A DNA stretch of 64,000 bases from Paroceanicella profunda. Lineage in GTDB: Bacteria > Pseudomonadota > Alphaproteobacteria > Rhodobacterales > Rhodobacteraceae. The DNA lies in assembly GCF_005887635.2 (NCBI RefSeq), contig NZ_CP040818.1, forward strand, positions 3,626,501-3,690,500, given 5' to 3'. Below are positions 33,169-42,459 of the stretch, piece by piece (position 1 is the first letter of the stretch; each line of letters starts with the position of its first letter). The notes beneath the pieces are model-generated. The model was not told where the DNA came from and made no database searches. It saw nothing but the letters and a program-made list of their open reading frames with translations. The translations under genes were made by a program, and so were the position numbers.

Positions 33169-34515
33169 ATGAGCGTCATCGCATTTCCAAAGCAAGCATC
33201 CGTGTTTCAACCCGTGGCACATTACATCCGTCTCGGGGAAACGAGCTACCGCAAGGTCGCCGATCTCGCAGCTGCCGGAGTAATCCAGAGCAAGCGCTTC
33301 GTGGTTGATGGATCAAAGATCGCCTATCAGAGAGACATCATCCAGATGTTGCAGGGCCTAGGTGCGGAAGTTGTTCTGGACCCGCGCATTATTGAGCTCT
33401 CGGCACGACGGAAATGCGCAGGCCTCGCATCCACGGCCCCTTGGGCGCCCCAGACACGGGGCGTGCCGCTTTCGCCAGACGTGTTCCGTGATCGCAACCC
33501 TGCTGACATATATGGAGCGATTGCGAGGTGCGCCGTAGAATACGGTGTCAGCGCAGTGCTGTCGCCGTCGCACTATCTCGCTGATCCGGGTTTTAACGGC
33601 TGGCAGCCAATTGACCATGACGCCTGCTTACTACTGCGCCGTGCACTCGATTCAGAGGGCGGGAAGACCATCGCCATAGACTACCTCGTGGCCGCGCGTC
33701 TGACGGACTTCATGGACGAAAACTTCCGATCGAAAATGATGCCGAACCTGTCAGACCTGCCTTATGAAAATCTCTGGGTTCGAGCATCGATGTCCACGCC
33801 GATCGGTCCACTGAATGCGCAGCGCCTGGTGCGAACACTGTCCCGCTGGCACAATATTGGAAAGCCCATTGTGATGGATTACATGGGCGGGCTCACCGCG
33901 GAAGCCTTGGTCGGCATGAATGTCGTCTCGGGCATTTCCCATGGCTACGGAGAGCAATCGTCGTTCACAACCACGAAGTGGACCGATCCGCCCGATGAAC
34001 GCGACAAGGACAAATCAAGTGGCCGTGCGATGCGCATTGGTGTCTCAGCCCTGGGATGCACCTTCAACTCAGCAGAGTTGGATGTTCTGCTGTCGGCCCA
34101 TGGGGCAAAGTCCGTGCTCTTACCCAACGACCGGAAGTTGTTGCCAAATGGCGTCGAGGATATCCGTCGTGATCCACGTCGGTTTAATATCTATGACGCG
34201 CAGCGCCGTATGGCCGAAATCAACGCCGTGCCAACAGCCAACCGGCCAGATCACTTTGCGGACCAGCGGATGCGAGAAGTAGTGGCCACAGCAAACAAGG
34301 CGGCCAAATTGAATCCTAAGTCGGACATTGCCGAGGCCAAAAATGTGGATTTGACGAAGCTGCGTGCGCGGCTCGTGAAATTCAGCACAACATCAGAAAA
34401 GCTCAGGGGAACCTATGAAAGTCTCGCACAAGAACGCACGGAACAGGGGGCAACGGTGAGAGCGATCGGCGATTTGCGTCGGAGCACTCCTTTGAACCAA
34501 ACTGGAACCGAGTGA
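33169..34515 (+). CDS. Unrecognised 448-aa protein leading a RES/Xre operon
   Basis: A soluble protein starting MSVIAFPKQASVFQPVAHYI. About eight hydrophobic strands recur at regular spacing (RFVVDG, EVVLDP, SAVLSPSHY, TIAIDYLV, NLWVRAS, IVMDYMG, VVSGISHGYG, SVLLPND), a pattern suggesting a TIM barrel. A charged helical tail (ADQRMREVVATANKA, TTSEKLRGTYESLAQE) may be a coiled coil. No family is recognised. Its stop overlaps the antitoxin ATG in TGATG, so it belongs to the toxin-antitoxin operon. AAAGG precedes the ATG at 33169; the frame extends to 33097 without a better start. Confidence 0.7.
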   Translation: MSVIAFPKQASVFQPVAHYIRLGETSYRKVADLAAAGVIQSKRFVVDGSKIAYQRDIIQMLQGLGAEVVLDPRIIELSARRKCAGLASTAPWAPQTRGVPLSPDVFRDRNPADIYGAIARCAVEYGVSAVLSPSHYLADPGFNGWQPIDHDACLLLRRALDSEGGKTIAIDYLVAARLTDFMDENFRSKMMPNLSDLPYENLWVRASMSTPIGPLNAQRLVRTLSRWHNIGKPIVMDYMGGLTAEALVGMNVVSGISHGYGEQSSFTTTKWTDPPDERDKDKSSGRAMRIGVSALGCTFNSAELDVLLSAHGAKSVLLPNDRKLLPNGVEDIRRDPRRFNIYDAQRRMAEINAVPTANRPDHFADQRMREVVATANKAAKLNPKSDIAEAKNVDLTKLRARLVKFSTTSEKLRGTYESLAQERTEQGATVRAIGDLRRSTPLNQTGTE

Positions 34516-34856
34516 TGACCTCAACAGCAATAGCAAGGAGCATTACCGCACTTGAAGAGATCGGTGGCCTGAATGGCACGGACATTGCCAATGTAACGGA
34601 TGTCTCGAAGGCGACTGTCTCGCGTTGGCGCAATGGGACGAAGCGTCCTCAGCCAAATAGCGAGCGCGTTCTATCAGACCTCATCTACGTCGTGCGGCGG
34701 CTGGAAGACTACTACTCCAACGATGAAATCCGGCTTTGGCTTTATGCTCGCCATCCCCAGCTAGAAGGGCAGCGGGCCATTGATCTGATCCATGACGGCG
34801 AGGTGGTGGAGATCTTCCGCGTCCTCGATCGTCTGGACGCTGACGGGTATCTCTAA
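34515..34856 (+). CDS. Xre/MbcA/ParS-type antitoxin
   Basis: A 113-aa antitoxin. The N-terminal HTH (LNGTDIANVTDVSKATVSRWRNGTKRP pattern, residues 20-50) binds DNA. The C-terminal DUF2384-type toxin-binding domain shows IRLWLYARHPQLEGQRAIDL and LDRLDADGYL. It neutralises the RES toxin encoded 4 bases downstream and should repress the operon through the inverted repeat at 33129-33155. Start at the ATG 34515, overlapping the previous stop. Confidence 0.88.
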   Translation: MTSTAIARSITALEEIGGLNGTDIANVTDVSKATVSRWRNGTKRPQPNSERVLSDLIYVVRRLEDYYSNDEIRLWLYARHPQLEGQRAIDLIHDGEVVEIFRVLDRLDADGYL

Positions 34857-34859
34857 CGC

Positions 34860-35429
34860 ATGACAGAAGGCCCCAGAGATCACACGCTCATCGATGCTCT
34901 GGAAGGACTGACGCCACAGGCCTATGAAGGTCGCCTATGGCGCGTCACTCGCGACGGGCGCGATCCGACTCTTTTCTTTGCGGGCGGCAACCGGTGGGAT
35001 GATGGCACGTTTGAAGTACTGTACACGTCGCTCACTCGAGAAGGCGCGCTCGCGGAAATGCACTACCACGTGGCGCGCGGGCAGCCAATCGCGCCCTCGA
35101 AAATCAAGTATCGCCTGCATGAGCTGCAAGTGAGTATCGAGGGCGTTCTTGATCTGACCGACAAGAGCTTCCTTGCAAGTCTTGGCATAGATCCGGCGAC
35201 ATATGGCAAACTTCCTTATCTCAAGCGCGAGGGCGAATACGAGGCGTGCCAGAAGATCGGCGAGGCAGCACATTTCTTGGGTTCGGATGATGCCGCCGAT
35301 CCATCAGCAATCCTGGTTCCAAATGCCCGGCACGACGGCGACAACATGGTGATCTTTGGCGACTACGTGAGTTTCGAAGCCATCGAGCACATCAGAGACC
35401 ATGGCGTGATCGACTGGACGAAGATCTAG
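34860..35429 (+). CDS. RES-domain toxin (NAD-degrading family)
   Basis: A 189-aa protein with the RES fold: LWRVTR with the conserved Arg (R28), NRWDDGTFEVLYTSLTREGALAEMHYH containing the Ser and Glu positions, VLDLTD, and a late AILVPNAR. RES toxins such as MbcT and ParT cleave or modify using NAD+, stalling growth. The antitoxin is directly upstream. Catalytic residues look intact, so it is probably functional. Confidence 0.88.
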   Translation: MTEGPRDHTLIDALEGLTPQAYEGRLWRVTRDGRDPTLFFAGGNRWDDGTFEVLYTSLTREGALAEMHYHVARGQPIAPSKIKYRLHELQVSIEGVLDLTDKSFLASLGIDPATYGKLPYLKREGEYEACQKIGEAAHFLGSDDAADPSAILVPNARHDGDNMVIFGDYVSFEAIEHIRDHGVIDWTKI

Positions 35430-35633
35430 GTGAGCTTGCCCCACCCGGCCGGCGGCCAGCACGGGGTTGAAGACCGGCCAAAGGGAGGCTATTTTCAGTG
35501 CATGGCTGACGCCCCAGCCTCCCCCCTCCAGCGGGAAAGTATTCAGCATGCAGGGTTTGAAATTGAGCTTTTTCTGTTCGAGCGCTCACATAAGGAGGGA
35601 TTGTGAATTTTGCTCGCAATAGGAGAAACTCAC

Positions 35634-36101
35634 ATGAATCTCTCTGCACCGATCAATGAACTGAAACGCAAAGCGAAACTCATTCGCCGCGCAGAAGGCA
35701 TTCCTCTGAACCAGGCGTTGGCGCGCGTTGCTAAGGAAGAAGGCTACGCAAGTTGGGGGCTGCTGATCCGCGACTATGACGCTCTGAAGCCCAAGCCTAA
35801 TGTGCAACCTCGAACGGGCTATCAGATCACGTTCCTTCCAGTGGAAGCAGCCTATCGCAAGGAAGCCATCGAGCTTGCAAACAGTACTTTCGAGACCGTC
35901 ATGCGCCGCCTTGAACCGGACAACCCAAAGCAAACGCGTGCGCTTTGGAACGCTGCAAACTACGTCGACAAACATCACCTAAGCGCTGACATGCTACCGA
36001 TCGACAGTGAATATGCGCTGTCACTAATTGAAGCGTTTCTTGTCCATCACGTAGTTGATCTGGCCGTTCGCGCGGATCGCATGGCCGTCGAAGATAGCTA
36101 G
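35634..36101 (+). CDS. Hypothetical protein, 155 aa, with basic N-terminal helix pair
   Basis: The N-terminus (LSAPINELKRKAKLIRRAEG, then NQALARVAKEEGYASWGLL) matches a short helix-rich module seen in several plasmid proteins, including DUF5623/glyoxalase-like ones. The remaining part (FETVMRRLEPDNPKQTRALW, YALSLIEAFLVHHVVDL) is alpha-helical and acidic. No function can be given. ATG at 35634 follows AGGAG. Its own terminator lies 9 bases past the stop. In 35430-35633 I see only an unsupported 34-codon frame. Confidence 0.65.
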   Translation: MNLSAPINELKRKAKLIRRAEGIPLNQALARVAKEEGYASWGLLIRDYDALKPKPNVQPRTGYQITFLPVEAAYRKEAIELANSTFETVMRRLEPDNPKQTRALWNAANYVDKHHLSADMLPIDSEYALSLIEAFLVHHVVDLAVRADRMAVEDS

Positions 36102-36110
36102 GAGATTAGA

Positions 36111-36135
36111 GGGTGGGCTTAGAGCCCACCCTTTT
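36111..36135 (+). terminator. Strong intrinsic terminator closing the island
   Basis: GGGTGGGCT (36111-36119) and AGCCCACCC (36123-36131) form a perfect 9-bp stem with a 3-base loop followed by TTTT (36132-36135), 9 bases after the stop at 36101. Confidence 0.9.
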
Positions 36136-36944
36136 CGCGCCATGTAAACTTTAGCTAACGGAGACAAGCGACCTAGACGGGATTAAGCAAGGAGCGACCG
36201 AACTATGCGCAAGCGCCCCGTGCCAAGACGTGTCAGAGGAAAGGACAGCGATAGATGCTCGATGTTCCAGACCAAGTACATGTTCCAAGCCTGCCCGAGG
36301 ACGCGCTACGGCAAGACGCCGCCTGAAAAATTGTTGGTACTTGGTACAAGAGAAGTGCCGATACGGTATTGTTTTTAATTACGAATTCTCTCTGCGTCCG
36401 TCCAATCCATCATGGGGGCCACGGACAGGCGAGAGGTCATCGATGGATCCTGTTTCTTGTTTTCATCAATCACTTCCAAGCACCTCATCCTCGTCCTGTT
36501 CCCGCCCGTTCCGTGCCGGATGCGTCGAACTCAAAGCTGGACCTGACACATCGTATCAAATCGGAGTCCCGTGGCCCAAGTCAGGAGACCGCCCTGGGCT
36601 CGACCGGTACACGAACGAAAGGACTCAGCCAGCTTGCGCGCGTGCGGCACGAGAGGGAAGCACGTATCACGAGACGAAGGCCTTTGACAGACGCCCTGCC
36701 GCGGCCGTCTGATTGGAGAATCGCGGGCAGGAGCTTGCGAGACCCGGTGCGCCGGAGGAGCTGGACAGCTCTGAATGTCTGGGGGGCAAAAGCGATCAAG
36801 CGCTACACTGGAGACCCGGGGAAGGACATCGGTCGCACGAAGGCGCAGGTCCTCAGGGCCGCCAAAACTCACCTGATCGCCGATATGCCCTGCTGCGGCC
36901 TGCCCTCCGGCTGGTCGCTCGGGCCAATGCAGAGTCTGCTTCAT
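36136..36944. other. Gene-free, decayed boundary region
   Basis: No gene is supported in these 800 bases. Open frames are short or lack family patterns and base composition shifts from the AT-richer island to very GC-rich DNA at about 36.5 kb. The region separates the defence island from the metabolic region, so it is a plausible remnant of the element's end or of earlier insertions. No attachment-site repeat could be recognised. Confidence 0.5.
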
Positions 36945-37824
36945 CCCGAACGAGCGGACGACTTGAGGAAAGGCCGCTTCACCGGGGCGCAGATCGTCGG
37001 AATGAGCAGGAAGCAGGAGTGGCGACGTCGGAGGTCTGTCGCCGTCACGGTCTCAGCCCGGCCACCTTCTGCAAGCTCAGGGCCAGGCAGGAGATCGCGC
37101 CGCTGCGCTGGCGGTTCCGCTATCGGCGCAGCGGGCTGCTGCCCGAGCGCAAGGGCATGCTGATGAGCCCGGCGAAGCCGTATCGGCTCTGCCACGAGGA
37201 AGGGATGTCCGTCAGGCGGCGACGCGGTTGCAAGCGTGCCCGTGGCACACGCATGCCGATGCTCCTGGCCCTCATGCCCAACCGGCGCTGGCCGCCGGAC
37301 TTCGGAACCGACACGGTCGGGGCGTCGCGCAAGTTCCGGATCCTGGCGATGATCGGCGATTGCTGCAGCGAGACCCTGTGTCTGGTCGCCGCCACCGGCA
37401 TCTCGGGCGTCAGTGTGGCCCGAGAGCTGGATGCGCCGGTGCGTGTCCACGGAGAGCCCGCCTGCACCGCCAGCGACAACGGAACGGAGGCCCCAGCCGC
37501 GCCATCCTGAAACGGGCCGAGCGGGACGACGTCGCCTGGCTCGACATCGATCCCGGCAAGCCGCAGCAGACTGCTGTCATCGAGCCGCTCAACGGCAGTC
37601 TGCGCGACGCACTGCCGAACGACGAAATCTCCGCCACGCCGGATGACGCCCGCCGCAGGATCTCCCTCCGGCGCGACGATTGCAACGCCGTCCGGCCGCA
37701 CTCGCCGCCCGGCAGCCGGACACTGCCCCGGACGCTTCCGCCATCCGATGGCGCCGCGCCCGGCGCGCCTGCCATGAGGCCACCCGCCGACGACCAATCT
37801 CAAACCGGCCGCCTCTCGTCATGA
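36945..37824 (+). pseudogene. Degenerate IS3-family transposase (orfA + orfB remnant)
   Basis: The orfA start is recognisable as RKGRFTGAQIVGMSRKQE with EVCRRHGLSPATFCKLRARQ in the next frame. orfB follows with KPYRLCHEEGMSVRRRRG, RWPPDFGTDTVGASRKFRIL, SDNGTE, GKPQQTAVIEPLNGSLRDAL and RPHSPPGSRT, ending QTGRLSS. At least two frame changes break it, although D, D and E of the DDE triad can still be found. Many substitutions are Leu or Ser to Pro. No terminal repeats are visible. Confidence 0.85.
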
Positions 37825-38211
37825 CTGAGGGACCAAAGGGGATCACGTCGGCCCGGAATCGTCATGGCACGCCAGAGCAGCGTAGGGACCACGGAGGCCA
37901 CACGGGGCGAGCCCCGGTCGGAGACCCGTGCCATTGGCAGCGAGAGCCGGCATGGCAGGTGGTAAACCCACCCCCCCGCGATCCAACCAACCCTGTGTAT
38001 CGGCAGGCGGCACCTCGCGCCTGATCGCCTTGATCAGCATGAAGGGCAGGATGCGGTCGAACTGCGCAGAGACCCTGACCGCGAACAGGGCAGCGCGCAG
38101 AAGGCCGGCAGCACGTCCACCGAAAAGCGTCCGTCGCGGCCGTTCGCCAGCGCGGCAATCCCCGACATGCCCTCGGCAGGGCCTGTCTCCTTCATCGGCC
38201 GTACTCCCGGA

Positions 38212-39189
38212 TCAGGGTGCGGCGAGGATCGACACCTGCGGTGCGTGCGCGGTGTGCGGCGCCACACGCTGCGCTGCAGCGAATGGCGAACCCGCAAGCT
38301 GCTCGGACACGTCCCACAGGCGGGCAGCAACGCTCTCGTCAAGCGCCTGCGGCGGGGTCTTCGACGCGGTAGGATGGCCTCGCATGCCGCGGAGCCTGTC
38401 CGGGCCGTAGTAGCCGCCCGACCGTGCCTCCGGAGAGGTCGCCGCATACAGGGTCGACAACGCCCCCTGCGCGGCGGGCTGGAAGAGGAACGGCAGATAT
38501 GACCGGATACGGCCTTCGATGCTGGTCCGTCCGGCGCCGTTGTAGAGGATGTCGGTGCGCGAGATGCCCGGATGGGCCGCACTGCTCGACAGTCCCCAGC
38601 CGTGGGCCGCGCTGCGCCGGTCGAGTTCGAAGGCGAACATCAGGCAGGCCAGCTTCGACTGCGCATAGCTGTCCATCGGCTTGTAGGCGCGCTCGGCATT
38701 GAGATCATCGAAGTTGATCCGGCCCCAGGGGGCGGCGAGGCTCGACAAGGATACGACCCTGGCCTCCCCGCTCCGCCGGAGGAGGGGCAGCAGATGAGCG
38801 GTCAGCGCGAAGTGGCCGAAATAGTTGGTTCCCATCTGCAGCTCGAAGCCGTCCGCCGTCACCTTCCGCTCGGGCGGGATCATGACAGCGGCGTTGTTGA
38901 TCAGGATGTCCAGGCGATCGAGCTGCTGGCCAAGCCGCTCGCCACACGCGGCGACGGACGCGAGATCGGCCAGATCGAGGAGCTCGAACCGCACGCGCGC
39001 GCCGGGCACTTCCTGTCGGATCCGCTGGACCGCCTCCGCGCCCTTGCGGGGATTGCGACCGGCGATGATCGTGTCGCATCCGGCACGGGCGAGGGCCAGC
39101 GCGTCCTCGAACCCGAGCCCGCCCGTGCCGGTCACAACCGCTACATGGTCATCCTGTCGGGGCATGAGTGATGTGGTCCACCGGGTCAT
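38212..39189 (-). CDS. SDR-family NAD(P)-dependent oxidoreductase
   Basis: A 325-aa SDR of the retinol/protochlorophyllide reductase type: VVTGTGGLGFE near residue 20, NNAAVMIPPE, the active-site SYAQSKLA (Tyr and Lys) and a long C-terminal part. The cofactor loop is one residue shorter than the usual TGATGGLG form, so the third Gly is out of register. ATG at 39189 follows GGAGAG. Its regulator is unclear; the nearest upstream genes are the hydrolase and MarR gene. Confidence 0.87.
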   Translation of the reverse strand: MTRWTTSLMPRQDDHVAVVTGTGGLGFEDALALARAGCDTIIAGRNPRKGAEAVQRIRQEVPGARVRFELLDLADLASVAACGERLGQQLDRLDILINNAAVMIPPERKVTADGFELQMGTNYFGHFALTAHLLPLLRRSGEARVVSLSSLAAPWGRINFDDLNAERAYKPMDSYAQSKLACLMFAFELDRRSAAHGWGLSSSAAHPGISRTDILYNGAGRTSIEGRIRSYLPFLFQPAAQGALSTLYAATSPEARSGGYYGPDRLRGMRGHPTASKTPPQALDESVAARLWDVSEQLAGSPFAAAQRVAPHTAHAPQVSILAAP

Positions 39190-39358
39190 GGCAATTCTCT
39201 CCGTCTGGTGCTGTGTCAGCTTCGGAAGAGAAAATATGCCCTTGCCGATGGGGCTCCATGCCGGAAGCAAGATCATTCTTGCCCAATCCTCCAAATCCGC
39301 TGGCTGCGTCGGTGCCTTCCGTCTCAGGCGACGCTTGATCGAACACTCGCGAGACCGG

Positions 39359-40282
39359 TCAGGCGCCCAGATGCCGACGGTAGAACGGCACCAGCTTCCC
39401 GACTGCGGGCGCCACCGCCTCGGGCTTGTCGTACAAATCATAGTGCCCTGCCCCCTCGACGACAAAGATGTCCTTGTCCCCGGCAGGTGACATTTCGAAC
39501 AGACGGTGCCCGGCCTCGTACTGGCCGGTGTTCCCGCGCTTGCCGCCGACGATCACCTGCAAGGGCTGCGTCAACAGCTCGGGAACGAGGCCGAAGCCGT
39601 CGAAGGCGAGGATATGGCCGTAGCTGGTGTACAGGAGCCGGTTCGTGGAATTGGGATGGCGGTACTCGGACTCGCGGTAGAACCGCACGGCCTCGAGCAC
39701 CTCGGGATCCGATATTCCGGCCTCGACGGCCTCGTCCAGGCTGTCGGGGATCCAGGGATCGCGGCGCTGCCCTTCGCCCCGCGCAGCACTCGTGCGCTGG
39801 CGGCCGACCTCGTCGAGCATCTCCATCAGGGCATCCGCAGGCTGAACCTTCCTGAAGAAACTGCCGATGTCGTTCGCCACCACGGTTCCGACGGCCTTGA
39901 AGCGGCGCTCGGTCAGGGCGGCGTGGATCGCGTAGCCGCCGCCGGCACAAATGCCGAGCAGGCCGACGCGCGCTTCGTCGACGAAGGGCCGCGTCATCAG
40001 GAAATCCACGGCACACCGGATGTCCTCGACCCGAACCGCGGGGTCCTCCAGGTCGCGCGGTTCTCCGCCGCTTTCGCCCTGATGCGAAGGATCGAAGGTC
40101 AACGCAACGAACCCGGCGTCGGCCAGCTTGGACGCGTAAATGCCGCCGATCTGCTCCTTCACGCTGCTGCCCGGCGTCGCGATCACGATGGCGGCGTAGC
40201 TGCCGGTCTCGTTGAGGCCCTCGGGAACATGCAGGTTTCCGACCACCTCGTTCGCGCGGTTCGCAAAAGTGACACGTTTCAT
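39359..40282 (-). CDS. Alpha/beta hydrolase (dienelactone hydrolase/YcjY-like)
   Basis: A 307-aa hydrolase starting MKRVTFANRANEVVGNLHVP. FDPSHQGESGG marks the oxyanion-side loop, and the nucleophile elbow GICAGGGY carries Cys in place of Ser. Asp/His partners are probably in AGDKDIFVVEGAGHYDLYD. This is the arrangement of YcjY-type hydrolases. ATG at 40282 follows GGAAG. It is divergent from the MarR gene at 40463, which likely controls it. Confidence 0.88.
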   Translation of the reverse strand: MKRVTFANRANEVVGNLHVPEGLNETGSYAAIVIATPGSSVKEQIGGIYASKLADAGFVALTFDPSHQGESGGEPRDLEDPAVRVEDIRCAVDFLMTRPFVDEARVGLLGICAGGGYAIHAALTERRFKAVGTVVANDIGSFFRKVQPADALMEMLDEVGRQRTSAARGEGQRRDPWIPDSLDEAVEAGISDPEVLEAVRFYRESEYRHPNSTNRLLYTSYGHILAFDGFGLVPELLTQPLQVIVGGKRGNTGQYEAGHRLFEMSPAGDKDIFVVEGAGHYDLYDKPEAVAPAVGKLVPFYRRHLGA

Positions 40283-40399
40283 ATCCGTCTTCCTTTCGAT
40301 GCGGGCGATAGCGCGGAGATCCACCCCGGGCGATCCGGCGGTCTCACCCTGGGGATGCGAAGCGGATTCGCACCTGGCGGTTTCAATCCCCCGTGCCGC

Positions 40400-40440
40400 C
40401 GAGTATATTTCGTTCGGAAATTAATTTAGTTCTGATATCG
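40400..40440. promoter_or_regulatory. AT-rich divergent promoter with palindrome (hydrolase/marR)
   Basis: The 180-base hydrolase-marR interval contains an AT-rich island in GC-rich DNA. AAATTAATTT at 40418-40427 is a perfect 10-bp palindrome, flanked by GTTCGG and AGTTCTGATATCGAAC. It fits an operator for the MarR protein overlapping divergent promoters. Confidence 0.55.
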
Positions 40441-40462
40441 AACATCTTCAAGAGGCAGCAAC

Positions 40463-40873
40463 ATGACTGACGTGGATGGAGGCCGGATCTTCCGGCTCAG
40501 CCTGAAACTCTCGACCGAAACGCTCAACGAGGCGGCACCGGAGATCGAAGGCCAGGGGTTCGAGCCGAAGGCTTTCTTCGTTCTCGACGGCATCGAGGCG
40601 CAGCCCTCGCCGGCGGAGCTCGCCCGGCAACTGTCGATGCCGAAACCCACCCTGACCGCCTATCTGAAGAACCTGGAAGCGCGGGGCTATGTGAAAAGAA
40701 GCATTGATACCAGAGATTTGCGACGCCACCGGCTGGAGCTCACGCCCGCCGGCGCCGAGGCCCTCGCGCAGGCCAGAGGCGCGCTCCTGCGGCGCTACGG
40801 CGAGCGCCTGGTGCGGCTGTCCGATGCGGAAAAGACCACTCTCGCCGCGCTGCTTGAAAAGCTCACAGGCTGA
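40463..40873 (+). CDS. MarR-family transcriptional regulator
   Basis: A 136-aa winged-helix protein. The recognition region is PSPAELARQLSMPKPTLTAYLKNLEARGYVKR and the wing SIDTRDLRRHRLELTPAGAEAL, both standard MarR. It probably represses the divergent alpha/beta hydrolase and responds to an aromatic or phenolic ligand; the ligand is unknown. Confidence 0.9.
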   Translation: MTDVDGGRIFRLSLKLSTETLNEAAPEIEGQGFEPKAFFVLDGIEAQPSPAELARQLSMPKPTLTAYLKNLEARGYVKRSIDTRDLRRHRLELTPAGAEALAQARGALLRRYGERLVRLSDAEKTTLAALLEKLTG

Positions 40874-41517
40874 GGCGGAGACCCTCGCGGGGCTGTCGCC
40901 TCGAAGCCGGCAGCCCCGCCATCGTAGCCGCGACCATGACCGGCCCTCCTGCTCCCGTGATGCGGCTTGCCCGGCGGTGCCCACGAGGGCGTCGAAGCTG
41001 CCACTCCGCAAATGCGTGCCCCGATCCGCGCCAAATGTCTCGACGACAGGCAGGCGACTGCCCGGTTCCGACACACCCTGAGGCATGGACGGACCGCGTC
41101 CTCGTCACCGGAAAACCCTGCTAATACACGGAAGATTGCCCTCATGGGCTTACCCCGGAAACCTGCGCGCTCCTCTGCCGTGGCAGAGGCGCGGTCTGCG
41201 CTGGCGGCTCGCCGATGGCCGCGGCCCAACGCGCGGAACCCTTTCTGCGGCAGTGCTTCGGTCTGACGGCGATCACGCCCGAATTCTTCATCGCGGAGGG
41301 CGCGGAGTTGGGAGAAGAGGCCAGCGCGCGGCGCTGGCCTCTTCTCTTCGCCTCGCGGCCAATGCCTGAGACGCACGCATTCAGGATGTGATTGTTGGAG
41401 GCAGCCATTCTCCGACCTCACAGCGAAGATCGCGGGCTTTGTCGTGGTGTCCACGCCCGGTTCAACCGGTGACGGCGTCGCGATGCCGGGCGCGGCCGCG
41501 GCGTCGCCGGTCAGGCG
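40874..41517. other. Gene-poor gap with a 15-bp perfect hairpin
   Basis: AGAAGAGGCCAGCGC (41313-41327) and GCGCTGGCCTCTTCT (41331-41345) are perfect arms with a 3-base loop, by far the longest in this part. No T-run follows in either direction, so it is a weak candidate terminator. A 58-codon plus-strand frame (41215-41391) containing FGLTAITPEFFIAEGAE crosses it and could be a gene scrap. Nothing else is supported. Confidence 0.5.
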
Positions 41518-41835
41518 CTAGTCCTGCCGCCGGAGGATCATGCCGCCGTGGTGCAGCGTGTTCTCATCAACGAAGGTGCCGTCGGCGGTGAACCCGGTGT
41601 CATCCCAGTACCGGATGTAATTCCCGTCCACTTCGTAGCGCCCCTGGTAGGCGCTCTCGCGGGTTCCGCGCGCTTCGTCGTAGCGGCCGTTCGGCAGGAG
41701 TTCATGGCGAACCCTGTTGTCGTCGGTGTGCCACATCCCGACATAGGGGTGGTCGGCCCCGGCGCCTTCGGAGGCAGCTCCGGAGGGATGCCCGAGAAGG
41801 GCCAGGGCAACGGCGGAGACAAGTGTCTTCTGCAT
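41518..41835 (-). CDS. Atu4866-domain exported protein
   Basis: A 105-aa protein with a signal peptide (MQKTLVSAVALALLGHPSGA) and the Atu4866 domain: YVGMWHTDDNRVRHELLPNG, SAYQGRYEV and YWDDTGFTADGTFVDE. These proteins form small beta barrels of unknown role. It follows the SnoaL-like gene and SDR gene on the same strand, so all three may respond to the LysR at 43297. Confidence 0.85.
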   Translation of the reverse strand: MQKTLVSAVALALLGHPSGAASEGAGADHPYVGMWHTDDNRVRHELLPNGRYDEARGTRESAYQGRYEVDGNYIRYWDDTGFTADGTFVDENTLHHGGMILRRQD

Positions 41836-41899
41836 CTCGATCACTTTCAACGGAGGAGGATGGATGGGGCGCCCTGGAAATGCGCGCCCCGGGGCCGGG

Positions 41900-42406
41900 T
41901 CACTCCGTGACCGGCTCGTTGTTCTCGACGACCTGCTGATAGGCCACGAGATCGAGAAAGGCCTCGGCTTCCACGACCTGCCCGTGTTCCATCCGGAAGA
42001 TCCAGACGAACTGGTTCTCATAGGCGGCCCCCGAAGTGGTGGTCGCCGCGCCGTCGAAGCGGACGATCACCGTGTCCTCCACCGCCCATATGGCATGGAC
42101 GTCGGGCACAAGCGGCGAGGACAGGCGGCTGAACAACGGCACGGAGGCGTCCTCCACAAAGCTGTCACGGCTTTCATAGGTGCCCGCCACCGGGCCGGAG
42201 CCGTGAATGGTCCAGCGCACGTCCGGCGCGAGCAAGCCATCGAAGACGCTGCCGCCTGTCGCCCATCTGTCGAACGCCGCGCGCACCAGGGCCTCATTCC
42301 GGGCGGTCGTGTCCGGCTGATCGGCCAGTGCCGGGGCGGCCAGGACGGCGAAGGCGCCGGCGTGCAGCATGGATCGAAGGGCGGTGTTGCGAACAGGATT
42401 TCTCAA
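41900..42406 (-). CDS. SnoaL-like/NTF2-fold exported protein
   Basis: A 168-aa protein from a TTG start at 42406, chosen because AAGGAGAG lies 8 bases upstream; the frame itself opens at 42463. A signal peptide (HAGAFAVLAAPALA) precedes an NTF2-like domain: NEALVRAAFDRWATGG, DGLLAPDVRWTIHGSGP, and a VIVRFDG/FVWIFRMEHGQVVEAEAF sheet. Such proteins bind or isomerise small molecules. Same strand and close spacing to the Atu4866 gene suggest an operon. Confidence 0.82.
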   Translation of the reverse strand: MRNPVRNTALRSMLHAGAFAVLAAPALADQPDTTARNEALVRAAFDRWATGGSVFDGLLAPDVRWTIHGSGPVAGTYESRDSFVEDASVPLFSRLSSPLVPDVHAIWAVEDTVIVRFDGAATTTSGAAYENQFVWIFRMEHGQVVEAEAFLDLVAYQQVVENNEPVTE

Positions 42407-42459
42407 GGGTTCTCTCCTTCCGGTCGGGGTTTCTGAGGGGGGTGAAGCGCCTTCGGCGC

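Noticed and set aside
35502..35606. 34-codon plus-strand frame after the RES gene
   Set aside because: AGGGAGG lies too far upstream and there is no family support.
37843..38200. Protein-like pieces in several minus-strand frames (e.g. LIKAIRREVPPADTQGW)
   Set aside because: Fragments in different frames suggest another decayed gene, but I could not identify a family.
41215..41391. 58-codon plus-strand frame with FGLTAITPEFFIAEGAE
   Set aside because: Protein-like for a stretch, but no ribosome site, no recognised family and it crosses a perfect hairpin; noted only as a possible scrap.
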